Assembly (NCBI RefSeq): GCF_006716345.1
Contig: NZ_VFOX01000001.1
Coordinates: 124,001 to 188,000 of the forward strand
Source: Microbacterium saperdae
GTDB lineage: Bacteria > Actinomycetota > Actinomycetes > Actinomycetales > Microbacteriaceae
Direction: 5' to 3'
DNA: 64,000 nt
In this document: positions 16,501 through 24,513 of the stretch, one piece after another
Layout: every line of letters begins with the position of its first letter
Position numbering within the stretch: the stretch's first letter is position 1
Notes under the pieces: generated by a model
Told to the model about the DNA's origin: nothing
The model's database searches: none
What the model saw: the letters and a program-made list of their open reading frames with translations, nothing else
Position numbers and translations under genes: made by a program

Positions 16501-17125
16501 GCGCGTGGTGATGAACGCCCGCTCCGCGACCCACCTGGTCGTGTCCGAGGTCGAGCTCTCCGCCTCGGCGCCCGGCGTCTCGTCGGTCGCCGCGCTCGCC
16601 GCAGTATCGCTCGACGGCACGCCGCTGGCCGGCTTCTCGCCCGAGGTCACCGAGTACGAGGTGCCGTGGCGAGCGGGAGAGCGCCCCACCGTGCGCGCTG
16701 TCGCCGTCGACCGGGCAGCGTCGGCGGAGGTCTCGCAGCCGGATGCCGACGGAGAGGCGGTGATCGTCGTCACGGCGCCGTCGGGTGCGACGCGCACCTA
16801 CACGCTCGCCTTCGTGGATGCGGTGGAGCCCTCACTCGGTGCGACCGTCGCGACCAGCGTGCGCTGCGTCGCCGGCAAGGCGCAGCTGGTGCTCTCGGTC
16901 ACCAACTCCAGTGACGTCGCCACCGACATCACGCTGACGACGCCGTACGGCACGAAGTCGCTCAGGGGCGTGGAGCCGGGCGCGCGCCCCTCGGCGATCG
17001 CGCAGGCCACCAGGCTCGTATCGTTCCCGGCGGGCAGTGTGCAGGTGGACCTGGCTGCGGATGCCGGCGGCACCCGCGTCACGGAGAGCCTGCAGGTGGC
17101 GTACCTGCCCGGCTCCTGCGGCTGA
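13553..17125 (+). CDS. Secreted modular GH30-family hydrolase, probable endo-beta-1,6-galactanase
   Basis: A 1190-residue exported enzyme. Signal peptide 1-30. The catalytic TIM barrel with side beta-sheet (about 35-540) opens with FEGWGTSLVWFAN, very like GH30 endo-beta-1,6-galactanases, and ends with a beta strand region ending VTTLLVSDV. Acid/base Glu226 (FNEPNTNYW) and nucleophile Glu337 (WMSEVEGDWDG) are present. Then a ricin-type trefoil (about 555-700, QRWTL repeats), two Big_4-type Ig domains (about 700-860), a discoidin-like sandwich (about 865-1005), a cadherin-like segment (about 1010-1085) and the shared C-terminal module (1103-1190, Cys1105 and Cys1189). It would cut the beta-1,6-galactan side chains of type II arabinogalactan after GH43 trimming. 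Another GH30 specificity is possible. Confidence 0.8.
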   Translation: MKSKRTISALGIGGIAAGMLVAGSPAAVAAAVPLTITPNPAYASEPFEGWGTSLVWFANATGGYPEDVRQDLLDKVFGEEGLNLNIARYNIGGGNATDVPGYLRPGGAVDGWWNPDLASSTYADRADYRAAWDGDDPASYDFDADATQRWWIDALKDKITHWEAFSNSPPYFLTQSGYVSGGIGNGTSEQLAPADMEAFADYLVTVVERIEQEHGIDFESLDPFNEPNTNYWSTTLGGNGWPTSASRQEGAHVGPVAQDQMIKVLAARLAEDGTTTDVPISAMDETNPGIFATNWNAWSDEAKAEVAQLNVHTYGTSGRLVVRDIAKSAGKPLWMSEVEGDWDGTGYNLTNIENGLGMAGRIVDDLRELEPSAWVFWQPVEDTYNMEKVEDKNWGSVFVDFDCNADGDSERRIADGDADPSCQVQTNAKYNTVRNFTHYIQPGDALIPTDNTQTTAAVDADGDGLTLVHVNSEPTERRITIDLSRFGSVGAGATVTPIVTTQSKTENPESNALVQGAAVAVDAANRTATITVPAKSVTTLLVSDVSGVADSATALRDGRDYQLFGVQSGKALAANGTAAVIRTSATTADAATAQTWTVQSLEGEGTDRHRFALRAGDGRYLAESGGAVAVVSASAEDAASDPALQWISSTTDGKTFSMLSVSSERVLDVNGQSSADGASVGLWTSNDGSNQRWTLADTEMLSVKDVATGTAPGVAPALPATVTLRYRGGIERTAAVTWATAGVDWSSPGARTVSGSGTDLFGAPFQATATVEIGSVGFSEPVSVTTYAGVPLATVQASAPGTVPAVVGASDQRIDTAVTWNWGGISAASFASPGVVTVPGSAQAPGGIALTATLSVIVTEPTAANVAPASTASATFTESSSYGVDRTKNGVTTDKGWSNWRSGTKNAQDTLTYTLAASSTMQNAKLFFYKDGSSNTWPQSLSVEYRLGTGAWTSLGAVDVPVPADGSAPIVEVPMKGVQADAVRVVMNARSATHLVVSEVELSASAPGVSSVAALAAVSLDGTPLAGFSPEVTEYEVPWRAGERPTVRAVAVDRAASAEVSQPDADGEAVIVVTAPSGATRTYTLAFVDAVEPSLGATVATSVRCVAGKAQLVLSVTNSSDVATDITLTTPYGTKSLRGVEPGARPSAIAQATRLVSFPAGSVQVDLAADAGGTRVTESLQVAYLPGSCG

Positions 17126-17136
17126 GCATCGAGATC

Positions 17137-17172
17137 GGAAGGCCCTGCGGACGCTGTCCGTGGGGCCTTTCC
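17137..17172 (+). terminator. Stem-loop terminator after the GH30-like gene
   Basis: A 14-pair stem with two G-U pairs (AAGGCCCTGCGGAC with GTCCGTGGGGCCTT, loop GCT) can be extended outward by GG/TC-type pairs. It lies 12 bases after the stop codon and separates this gene from the next promoter. Confidence 0.65.
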
Positions 17173-17200
17173 GCGTGGCGGGGGTGGGAGGAGAAGGGCA

Positions 17201-17231
17201 TCGACGTCACGGAATGTTTCCGCTAACATTC
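17201..17231 (+). promoter_or_regulatory. Promoter/operator of the double-GH43 gene
   Basis: GAATGTTTCCGCTAACATTC (17212-17231) is an inverted repeat with seven-base arms and contains TGTTTCCGCTAACA, matching the regional operator. The operator's TAACAT (17224-17229) is also a plausible -10, 17 bases after TCGACG (17201-17206), so a bound repressor would block the promoter directly. Confidence 0.68.
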
Positions 17232-17279
17232 TGGGAGAGTCGCGCTGAGGCGGCTCGCCCACGAACCGAGGACTCATCG

Positions 17280-20200
17280 ATGACGCTGCCTCCCCTCCCC
17301 CCTGTCGCTTCGCGCGTACGCCGCACCGGTGCGCGCCGCTCCCTCGTCGCCGGGCTCGCCCTGAGCGCGATCGTCGCGTCCCCGCTCGCCGCGGTGACTC
17401 CGGCCTCCGCGGCGGAAGACGAGCATCTGCAGCTCCGATACGCCTTCGACGAGACGGCAGGCACGACGGCGCACGACAGCTCCGGCAACGGCCGTGACGG
17501 CGTCATCGTCGGCGGGGCGGCGCTCACCGGCACCGAGGGGATCGCTCTGGACGGCGTCGACGACCACGTGGCGCTGCCGGCGAACACGCTCGCCGGGCTC
17601 ACCTCGATCACGGTCAGCACCGAGGTGCTGGTCGCCCCGGCGCAGAAGACGGCGTACATGATCTGGGCGATGGGCAACACCGACGCCTCGGGCGTCGGCA
17701 ACGGATATCTGTTCTCCACCGGCGACGCCTACCGGGCCGCGATCGCTTCGGGGAACTGGTCGACCGAGCAGGGCGTGAACAGCGCGGCGAACCTCGCCCG
17801 CGGTTCGTGGAAGACCCTCACCTACACGCTCGACGACGCCACCGACACGAGCAGGCTCTACCTCGACGGGGTGCAGGTCGCCCAGAACACCGGCGTCACG
17901 ACCACCCCCGCGCAGATCGGCTCCGGCGTCACTGCGGCCAACTACATCGGGCGCTCGGTCTACTCCGCTGACAGATTCCTGCTGGGCAACGTGCGCGACT
18001 TCCGCATCTACGACGTCGCACTGTCGGCCGGTGAGGTCGCAGCGCTGGTCACCGACGACGCCGTGCGGGTGCAACGCGACCGCGCCGCGCTGAGCATCGG
18101 CGACACCGGTGCGGTGACCGCCGACCTCGTGCTGCCCTCCACCGGGGTGAACGGCACGACGGTGACCTGGTCGTCGAGCGACGCCGACGCCGTCTCTGAT
18201 GCGGGCATCGTCACGCGTCCCGCCGCAGGGGACGCCGATGCGACGGTGACGCTCACGGCGACCCTGACCCGAGGCGGATCCTCGGCCACGAAGGAGTTCG
18301 CCGTCACCGTTCTGGCACAGCCCGGAGCGGATGCGCGCGCGCAGGCCGACCTCGATGCGATCGTGATCCCCGGTGCCGCCGACATCCGTGGCAACATCAC
18401 CCTGCCGACCGATGGCGCAGTGAACGGCTCGGCCGTCACCTGGAGCGCTTCGCCCGCAGGCGCCATCACGACCCGTGCGCAGGACGGCAAGGCCGCAGGC
18501 GTGGTCACCCGAGGCACCGCCGACCAGCAGGTCGTGCTCACCGCGACCGTCGCCGGAACCACCGCGACCCGCAGCATCCCGGTGACGGTCACCGCTGCGC
18601 CGCAGGGCCTCGACACCGACTACACCGCCGGGTACCTGTGGACGCACTTCGCGACCGAGGGCGGATACGAGAAGATCTTCCTCGGCTACAGCCAGGACGG
18701 CCTCCAGTGGTCGAAGCTCAACGACGACGCCGCGATCCTCGCGAACCTGGCCGGCGACCTCGGGGTGCGCGACCCCCACCTGGTCCGTGCCCCCGAGGGG
18801 GACAAGTACTGGATCATCGGCACCGATCTGCATGCGGAGGGCGGCGGGACCGGCGGCTCCGGCTGGGACCAGCTCAACGCCAGCCAGAACATCGTGGTCT
18901 GGGAATCGACCGACCTCGTGAACTGGAGCGACCAGCGCATCGTCTTCGCCGGGTTCGACCAGGCCGGATGCGTGTGGGCACCGGAGGCGACCTACAACGA
19001 GGCGACCGGCGAGTACTACGTGTACTGGTCCGCCCGCGATCGCAGCGAGAACGGCACCGACGACTGGGCGCTGCGCGTGTACCTGACCAAGACCCGCGAC
19101 TTCGTCACGTTCTCGGAGCCCGAGGTCTGGCTCTCGCTCAACGAACAGGGCGACGGCGCCGGCGGCGCGAACATTATCGACACGACGATCGCCGAGAAGG
19201 ACGGCGTCTTCTACCGGTTCTCGACCTCCGACTGGCAGACCGTGGTCGACACGGCCACGAGCCTCGACGGTCCCTGGACCCGTGTGATCGATCGCGGGGA
19301 GGCGGCGGCTCACGGACTCAAGGCCTCGATGGAGGGGCTGACCGTGTATCAGCTGCCCGACGGACGCTGGGCGGTGATGGGCGACCAGAGCGGATACTAC
19401 GCACACGTCGCCGACTCGCTGGCGAGCCTCGACTTCACCCAGTTGGCGGTCGGCACCGGGGCTGACCAGTACTCCTTCGACAAGGCGTTCCGGCATGGGT
19501 CCGTGCTCCGACTCTCGGCGCAGGAGCAGGAGCGGCTACTGGCCGCCTACGGCGAGAACCCGGTCGAGCCGGAGCAACCGTCCGAGGAGGCGATCGCCGA
19601 GTACACCTTCGACGACGGCACGCTCCAGGACTCGGCGGGCTCGGCGGATCTGACCGCATCGGGCACCGCGGCCGTGGTCACGGATGCGGAGCGGGGCAAG
19701 GTGCTCCGCGTCGACGGATCGACCAACGGCTTCGCATCGTTCCCGCAGGGCTTCTTCGACGGTCGCCGCACCATGACGGTGTCGATGGATGTGAAGAGCG
19801 AGAAGTCCAGCGGCAACTTCTTCACGTTCGCGTTCGGCAAGGACTCGAACGCGTACTACTTCCTCCGGGTGCGGGGTGCTGACGTGCGCAGCGCCATCAC
19901 GAAGGCCTCGTACCAGAACGAGTCGGCGGTGACCGGGTCGGTCTCCTCCGGGCAGTGGCACCACTACGACCTCGTCTTCGACGGGGCGCGGATGACGGTG
20001 TACGTCGATGGAGTGAGACTCGGCGAGAATGCCGCGCTGAACACCGCCGTCGACGGTCTCGGGACGAACCTTCTCGGCTACCTCGGCAAGTCGATGTACG
20101 GCGCCGACGGCTACTTCCAGGGCTCCTTCGACGATGTGAAGGTCTACAACCGGGCGCTCACCGCATCCGAGATCCTCACCCAGGCCGGGGCGTTCGACCA

Positions 20201-21644
20201 GCTCACCGGTATCTCGCTCGCAGACGCGTCGGCCCTCAAGCTCGCCCCGATCGCCGACGGCGCCGACCGCACGGCGGTACTGCCGCTGGTCAAGGGCACG
20301 GATGTCTCGGCACTCGCCCCGACGTTCACCGCCGCCGAAGGGGTGACGGTCTCGCCGGCATCCGGAACCGTCGTCGACCTGTCCTCACCGGTCGAGTACA
20401 CGCTCACCGCACCGGACGGCTCGGAGGCGATCTGGACGGTCACGGCGCAGATCGTGAACTCGCCGGTGCTCGACGGTCTGTATGCGGATCCGAACATCGC
20501 CGTCTTCGGAGACACCTATTACATCTACGCCACGACCGACGGATACGCCGGGTGGGGCGGGAAGGACTTCTACGTCTGGTCGTCGAAGGACCTCGTGGAC
20601 TGGACCCGCTCGGAGGAGCCCTTCCTGACCCTCGATGGAGCGAACGGCAACGTTCCGTGGGCGACGGGGAATGCCTGGGCGCCGACCATCATCGAGCGCG
20701 GAGGTAAGTACTACTTCTACTTCTCCGGCCACAACCCCACCTATGACCGCAAGACCATCGGAGTGGCCGTCGCCGACAGTCCTGTCGGTCCCTTCGTCGC
20801 GCAGCCCACGGCGATGATCGTGAACAACGAGTCCGTCACCTCGGGGCAGGCGATCGACCCGGCCGCGTTCCACGATCCGGTCACCGGCAAGTACTACCTC
20901 TCGTGGGGCAACGGCAGCCCGGTCATCGCCGAGCTCAACGACGACATGGTCTCGATCAAAGCGGGCACCTACCAGCGGATCAACGGTCTGACCGACTTCC
21001 GCGAGGGCGTCTTCCTCAACTACCGCAAGGGGCTGTATCACCTGACGTATTCGATCGATGACACCGGATCCGAGAACTATCGCGTCGGTTACGCCACGGC
21101 CACGAGCATCAACGGTCCGTGGACGTATCGCGGCGTGATCCTGCAGAAGGACCCTTCGCTGGGGATCCTGGCCACGGGGCACAGCTCGATCATCAACGTG
21201 CCGGGCACGGATGACTGGTACATCGCCTACCACCGCTTCGCGATGCCGGGTGGAGACGGGCAGAACCGTGAGACGACCATCGACCGCGTGACGATCGGCG
21301 CCGATGGGCTCTTCCAGACCGTGCAGCCCACCCTCACGGGTGTCGCCGCGCAGACCGTCGGTGCGCGGCTCGATGTCACTGCGACCACCGCGACGCGGTG
21401 TGTGGCCGGCAAGCTCACGCTCGTGGTCACGGTCACCAACGGTTCGGATCGTGCGGTCACCGCGTCGATCGATGGCGCGTACGGAAGCAAGGACGTCGTG
21501 ATCGCGGCCGGGAAGACGGCGTCGGCGACGTTCGCCACGCGGCTGGCAGCGATCCCGGCCGGCGCCGTGACGGTCAGCGCGACCGCGGAGGGAGCCACGG
21601 ATGCGTCCGTGAGGGCGACGGTCGCGGCTGGTTCCTGCGGCTGA
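17280..21644 (+). CDS. Secreted protein with two GH43 domains and two LamG domains
   Basis: A 1454-residue exported enzyme starting at ATG 17280; a longer upstream reading would run through the operator. Signal peptide 1-45. Order: LamG (about 48-262), two Ig-like repeats (265-345, 350-440), GH43 domain 1 (about 445-760; Asp498 in VRDPH, Asp634 in IIDTT, Glu685 in SMEG), LamG 2 (about 770-965), a short Ig-like linker (975-1058), GH43 domain 2 (about 1062-1360; Asp1070 in YADPN, Asp1193 in AIDPAAF, Glu1242 in FREGVF), and the shared C-terminal module (1373-1454, Cys1374 and Cys1453). Domain 1 is of the type in the two minus-strand GH43 proteins; domain 2 looks like an arabinofuranosidase/xylosidase-type GH43. 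Both triads are intact, so it is probably bifunctional. Confidence 0.88.
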   Translation: MTLPPLPPVASRVRRTGARRSLVAGLALSAIVASPLAAVTPASAAEDEHLQLRYAFDETAGTTAHDSSGNGRDGVIVGGAALTGTEGIALDGVDDHVALPANTLAGLTSITVSTEVLVAPAQKTAYMIWAMGNTDASGVGNGYLFSTGDAYRAAIASGNWSTEQGVNSAANLARGSWKTLTYTLDDATDTSRLYLDGVQVAQNTGVTTTPAQIGSGVTAANYIGRSVYSADRFLLGNVRDFRIYDVALSAGEVAALVTDDAVRVQRDRAALSIGDTGAVTADLVLPSTGVNGTTVTWSSSDADAVSDAGIVTRPAAGDADATVTLTATLTRGGSSATKEFAVTVLAQPGADARAQADLDAIVIPGAADIRGNITLPTDGAVNGSAVTWSASPAGAITTRAQDGKAAGVVTRGTADQQVVLTATVAGTTATRSIPVTVTAAPQGLDTDYTAGYLWTHFATEGGYEKIFLGYSQDGLQWSKLNDDAAILANLAGDLGVRDPHLVRAPEGDKYWIIGTDLHAEGGGTGGSGWDQLNASQNIVVWESTDLVNWSDQRIVFAGFDQAGCVWAPEATYNEATGEYYVYWSARDRSENGTDDWALRVYLTKTRDFVTFSEPEVWLSLNEQGDGAGGANIIDTTIAEKDGVFYRFSTSDWQTVVDTATSLDGPWTRVIDRGEAAAHGLKASMEGLTVYQLPDGRWAVMGDQSGYYAHVADSLASLDFTQLAVGTGADQYSFDKAFRHGSVLRLSAQEQERLLAAYGENPVEPEQPSEEAIAEYTFDDGTLQDSAGSADLTASGTAAVVTDAERGKVLRVDGSTNGFASFPQGFFDGRRTMTVSMDVKSEKSSGNFFTFAFGKDSNAYYFLRVRGADVRSAITKASYQNESAVTGSVSSGQWHHYDLVFDGARMTVYVDGVRLGENAALNTAVDGLGTNLLGYLGKSMYGADGYFQGSFDDVKVYNRALTASEILTQAGAFDQLTGISLADASALKLAPIADGADRTAVLPLVKGTDVSALAPTFTAAEGVTVSPASGTVVDLSSPVEYTLTAPDGSEAIWTVTAQIVNSPVLDGLYADPNIAVFGDTYYIYATTDGYAGWGGKDFYVWSSKDLVDWTRSEEPFLTLDGANGNVPWATGNAWAPTIIERGGKYYFYFSGHNPTYDRKTIGVAVADSPVGPFVAQPTAMIVNNESVTSGQAIDPAAFHDPVTGKYYLSWGNGSPVIAELNDDMVSIKAGTYQRINGLTDFREGVFLNYRKGLYHLTYSIDDTGSENYRVGYATATSINGPWTYRGVILQKDPSLGILATGHSSIINVPGTDDWYIAYHRFAMPGGDGQNRETTIDRVTIGADGLFQTVQPTLTGVAAQTVGARLDVTATTATRCVAGKLTLVVTVTNGSDRAVTASIDGAYGSKDVVIAAGKTASATFATRLAAIPAGAVTVSATAEGATDASVRATVAAGSCG

Positions 21645-21661
21645 GCGACCGCACCGGCTGA

Positions 21662-21694
21662 CCGGGCCCCGCCGCCTCGCGCGGCGGGGCCCGG
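21662..21694 (+). terminator. Stem-loop terminator after the double-GH43 gene
   Basis: CCGGGCCCCGCCGC (21662-21675) and GCGGCGGGGCCCGG (21681-21694) form a perfect 14-pair GC stem with a five-base loop, 17 bases after the stop. There is no T-run, as is usual in high-GC actinobacteria. Confidence 0.75.
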
Positions 21695-21711
21695 CACGCC
21701 CGCTGCGCCGA

Positions 21712-21741
21712 TTGCACCGTGAAGCCTGTTCTCGGTAACAT
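21712..21741 (+). promoter_or_regulatory. Promoter/operator of the LacI-ATPase operon
   Basis: TGTTCTCGGTAACA (21727-21740) matches the regional operator. Its TAACAT (21736-21741) can be the -10, 18 bases after -35 TTGCAC (21712-21717). This is the same operator-on-minus-10 design as at 17,224 and 24,412 and implies autoregulation of the following lacI gene. Confidence 0.7.
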
Positions 21742-21770
21742 CTCTCCAGGCGGGACCGACGGAGGTGCTC

Positions 21771-22790
21771 ATGGCCAGCCTCGGCTCCGACAAGCCCGGC
21801 ATCCGCCACGTGGCAGATCTCGCCGGCGTCTCGCACATGACGGTGTCGCGGGTGCTCAACGGTCATCCGAACATCAAGCCGGACACGCGTCGGCGCGTGC
21901 TCGAGGCGATCGAGGAGCTCGACTACCGCCCGAACATGGTGGCCAGGGCTCTGGCGACTCAGCGCACCCACCGCATCGGCGTCATCATCGAGAGTGCCGT
22001 GTCGTTCGGGCCGACCAGCATCCTGCGCGCCGTCGAGATGGCCGCGCGCACCTCGGGCTATTCAGTCAGTGCCGTCGCCCTGCATGAGGGCGACACGCTG
22101 ACACCGCAGGACGCGGTCGACAACCTCACCACCCAGGGCGTCGACGCGCTGTGCGTGATCGCTCCCCGGTCGTCGTCGGTGGCGGCACTCCGGCGCATCT
22201 CGCTGAGCGTGCCCATGCTCGTCGTCAAGGCGGATGCCGACCCCACCTTCCTCACGGTCTCGATCGATCAGCACGCGGGCACCTCGCTCGTGGTCGATCA
22301 TCTCGTCGCCCTCGGGCATCGCGACATCCTCCATATCGCCGGTCCGCTCGATTGGCTCGACGCCAGGGCCCGCGAACGCGCGTTCCACACCAGGGCCAAG
22401 TCCTGGGGCATCCGTGAGCGCCCCATCGTCGTCGGCGACTGGACCGCGGACTTCACCTATGACTTCGCGAAGGGGCTCACCCGGCTGCCCGACTACACGG
22501 CTGTCTTCGTCGCGAACGACGACATGGCGATCGGTCTCATCCACGGACTGCACGACCGCGGATTCGAGGTTCCCAAGGACCTCAGCGTGGTCGGTTTCGA
22601 CGACGTGCCGTTCGCCCGCCACTTCCTGCCGCCGTTGACCACCGTCCGGCAGGACTTCGCGGCCCTCGGTGCCGCCGTCGTCGAGATGCTTCGCGCCGCC
22701 CTCGAAGAGCGCGAGCTGCCGAAGCTGACCCGCATCCCGACCGAACTCGTCGCCCGCGGCTCCAGTGCCGCCCCCCGGCAGGTGCGCTGA
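21771..22790 (+). CDS. LacI-family transcriptional regulator
   Basis: A 339-residue LacI/GalR regulator. ATG 21771 is preferred to GTG 21765 because the GTG lies inside the GGAGG ribosome site. Helix-turn-helix: IRHVADLAGVSHMTVSRVLNG; hinge: NMVARALATQRTH; sensor domain ends VVGFDDVPFARHFLPPLTTV. A TGTTNNCGSTAACA operator covers its own promoter, and the same motif precedes the adjacent furanose importer and the GH43/WxL genes, making this protein the best candidate for the regional regulator. The stop codon overlaps the next start (TGATG), so it is translationally coupled to a CUT2 ATPase, an unusual pairing for a regulator. Confidence 0.92.
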   Translation: MASLGSDKPGIRHVADLAGVSHMTVSRVLNGHPNIKPDTRRRVLEAIEELDYRPNMVARALATQRTHRIGVIIESAVSFGPTSILRAVEMAARTSGYSVSAVALHEGDTLTPQDAVDNLTTQGVDALCVIAPRSSSVAALRRISLSVPMLVVKADADPTFLTVSIDQHAGTSLVVDHLVALGHRDILHIAGPLDWLDARARERAFHTRAKSWGIRERPIVVGDWTADFTYDFAKGLTRLPDYTAVFVANDDMAIGLIHGLHDRGFEVPKDLSVVGFDDVPFARHFLPPLTTVRQDFAALGAAVVEMLRAALEERELPKLTRIPTELVARGSSAAPRQVR

Positions 22791-24331
22791 TGGCATCGCG
22801 CGCCCACACCCCGATCGTCGAGCTCACCGGCATCCGTGTCGAGTTCTCCGATGTCGTCGCGCTCGACGACATCGACTTCCGGTTGTTCCCCGGTGAGGTG
22901 CACGCGCTGATGGGCGAGAACGGTGCCGGCAAGTCGACCCTGATCGGCGTGCTCACCGGAACGCGGACCCCGGTCGCCGGAACCGTCGTCGTCGCGGGGG
23001 AGGAGCGCCGGTTCTCGGGCGTCGCCGACGCGCGGGCGGCCGGCATCGCAACCGTGTTCCAGGAGACCCAGCTCGGTCCAACGCTCAGCGTGGCGGAGAA
23101 CGTCATGCTCGGCCGGGAGCGTCGCGGACGCTTCGGCATCGACTGGAAGCGCACGAGGGCGGATGCCGCGGACGCGCTGTCCCGACTCGGTCTGGACGAC
23201 ATGGATCCGCGGACGCCCATGGGGATGTTGTCGCCCGCACAGAAGCAGCTGGTCGCGCTCGCCCGCTCGATGGTCGACGACCCGCGCATCCTCGTCCTCG
23301 ACGAGCCGACGTCGAGCCTGGATCGCCCCGAGGTCGATCTGCTGATGCGGGTGATCAGGGGGCTCCGCGACCGCGGGGTCGCGATCCTGTTCGTGTCGCA
23401 CTTCCTCGAGCAGGCCTTCGCGATCAGCGACCGGATGACGGTGCTGCGCGGTGGGCGTCGGATCGCCGAGACCCCCACGCGCGAGCTCGAGCGGGCCGAC
23501 CTCATCTCGCAGATGCTGGGCAAGGATCTCGAGGCGCTGCGCGCGCTCGGCTCCGAACGCAAGGCTCATCACTACGCGGCCGATGGTGAACCTGCACTGC
23601 GGGCGACGGGGGTCGGTCGCCGCGGGGAGCTCGATCCCACCGACATCGACGTGTACCGGGGAGAGATCGTCGGGCTCGCAGGGCTCCGCGGCTCCGGACG
23701 CACCGAACTCGCCTCGCTGCTGGGCGGGTCGCTCCGCGCGGACAGCGGTCAGCTCAGGGTCGACGGCGACCGTGTGCAGCTGCGCAGTCCCTCGGCCGCG
23801 TTGAAGAGCCGGATCGCGATGTCGGTCGAGAACAGGAGAACGGACGGCATTATCGCCGAGCTGACCGCGCGCGAGAACATCGTGCTCTCGCTGCAGGCAC
23901 TGCGCGGATGGACGAGACCGCTGTCTCCGTCGGAGATCGCGGCGCTCGCCGACACCTACGTCGAGACGCTGCACCTGGACCCCGCGGATCTCGCGCGACC
24001 GGCGGGTCACCTCTCCGGAGGCACGCAGCAGAAGGTGCTGCTCGCGCGCGCGTTGGCGACCAGGCCTCACGTGCTGATCCTCGACGAGCCCACGCGTGGC
24101 ATCGACATCGCCGCGAAGCTCGACATCCAGCGGCGGGTCAGCCAGCTCGCCGGAGACGGTGTCGGAGTGGTCTTCATCTCTTCCGAGCTCGAAGAGGTCG
24201 TGCGCCTCAGCGACCGGATCGTGGTGCTCAAGGACCGCGACAAGATCGGCGAACTCAGCAACGGTCCCGCGGTGACGGTCGACAGCGTCGTGGAGTTGAT
24301 CGCCGCGGAACTGGATCCGCTGGACGACTGA
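22790..24331 (+). CDS. CUT2 sugar ABC transporter ATPase (duplicated nucleotide-binding domains), orphan
   Basis: A 513-residue RbsA/AraG/YtfR-type protein with two ABC domains. The first has Walker A GENGAGKST, a degenerate signature LSPAQKQLVALARS and Walker B ILVLDEPTSS. The second has the usual degenerate CUT2 Walker A (GLRGSGRTELASLL), signature LSGGTQQKVLLAR and Walker B ILDEPTRGID. It would energise uptake of a pentose or furanose. No permease or binding protein of its own is adjacent; the next gene downstream begins a complete CUT2 system that already has an ATPase. It may serve that system as an alternative subunit or be left over from a duplication. Confidence 0.9.
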   Translation: MASRAHTPIVELTGIRVEFSDVVALDDIDFRLFPGEVHALMGENGAGKSTLIGVLTGTRTPVAGTVVVAGEERRFSGVADARAAGIATVFQETQLGPTLSVAENVMLGRERRGRFGIDWKRTRADAADALSRLGLDDMDPRTPMGMLSPAQKQLVALARSMVDDPRILVLDEPTSSLDRPEVDLLMRVIRGLRDRGVAILFVSHFLEQAFAISDRMTVLRGGRRIAETPTRELERADLISQMLGKDLEALRALGSERKAHHYAADGEPALRATGVGRRGELDPTDIDVYRGEIVGLAGLRGSGRTELASLLGGSLRADSGQLRVDGDRVQLRSPSAALKSRIAMSVENRRTDGIIAELTARENIVLSLQALRGWTRPLSPSEIAALADTYVETLHLDPADLARPAGHLSGGTQQKVLLARALATRPHVLILDEPTRGIDIAAKLDIQRRVSQLAGDGVGVVFISSELEEVVRLSDRIVVLKDRDKIGELSNGPAVTVDSVVELIAAELDPLDD

Positions 24332-24333
24332 GG

Positions 24334-24417
24334 TGTGTCCGGTAACAACGAATTCATCACGAACCGCCCCCGAATCTCCGGATGTGCTTGTGTTCCGAAA
24401 ATTGTTCCCGGTAACAT
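24334..24417 (+). promoter_or_regulatory. Tandem operators and promoter of the furanose importer
   Basis: Two copies of the regional motif: TGTGTCCGGTAACA (24334-24347) directly after the ATPase stop, and TGTTCCCGGTAACA (24403-24416). The second overlaps a plausible promoter, -35 TTGTGT (24388-24393), 18-base spacer, -10 TAACAT (24412-24417). Centres are 69 bases apart, so cooperative binding or looping is possible. A 97-base leader follows; nothing else is recognised in it. Confidence 0.7.
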
Positions 24418-24513
24418 GATCCACGCGACGCCCCTCCAGGCGTCCTGTCATCACATCTGGACCGGCACGGTCCACCCCCGGGAAACGACCCGGAATCTCG
24501 AGGAGGAGATCAA

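Noticed and set aside
18686..19465. Minus- and plus-strand small frames within the GH43 domain as possible nested genes
   Set aside because: No ribosome site or conserved domain; each is explained by high-GC codon periodicity of the main gene.
17274..19496. 740-codon minus-strand open frame opposite the double-GH43 gene
   Set aside because: Antisense shadow with random-looking composition; GH43 and LamG domains on the plus strand are unambiguous.
10052..24417. The repeated TGTTNNCGSTAACA words as a possible CRISPR or mobile repeat
   Set aside because: Only six copies, each singly placed at a promoter and palindromic; no regular spacers. They fit transcription factor operators.
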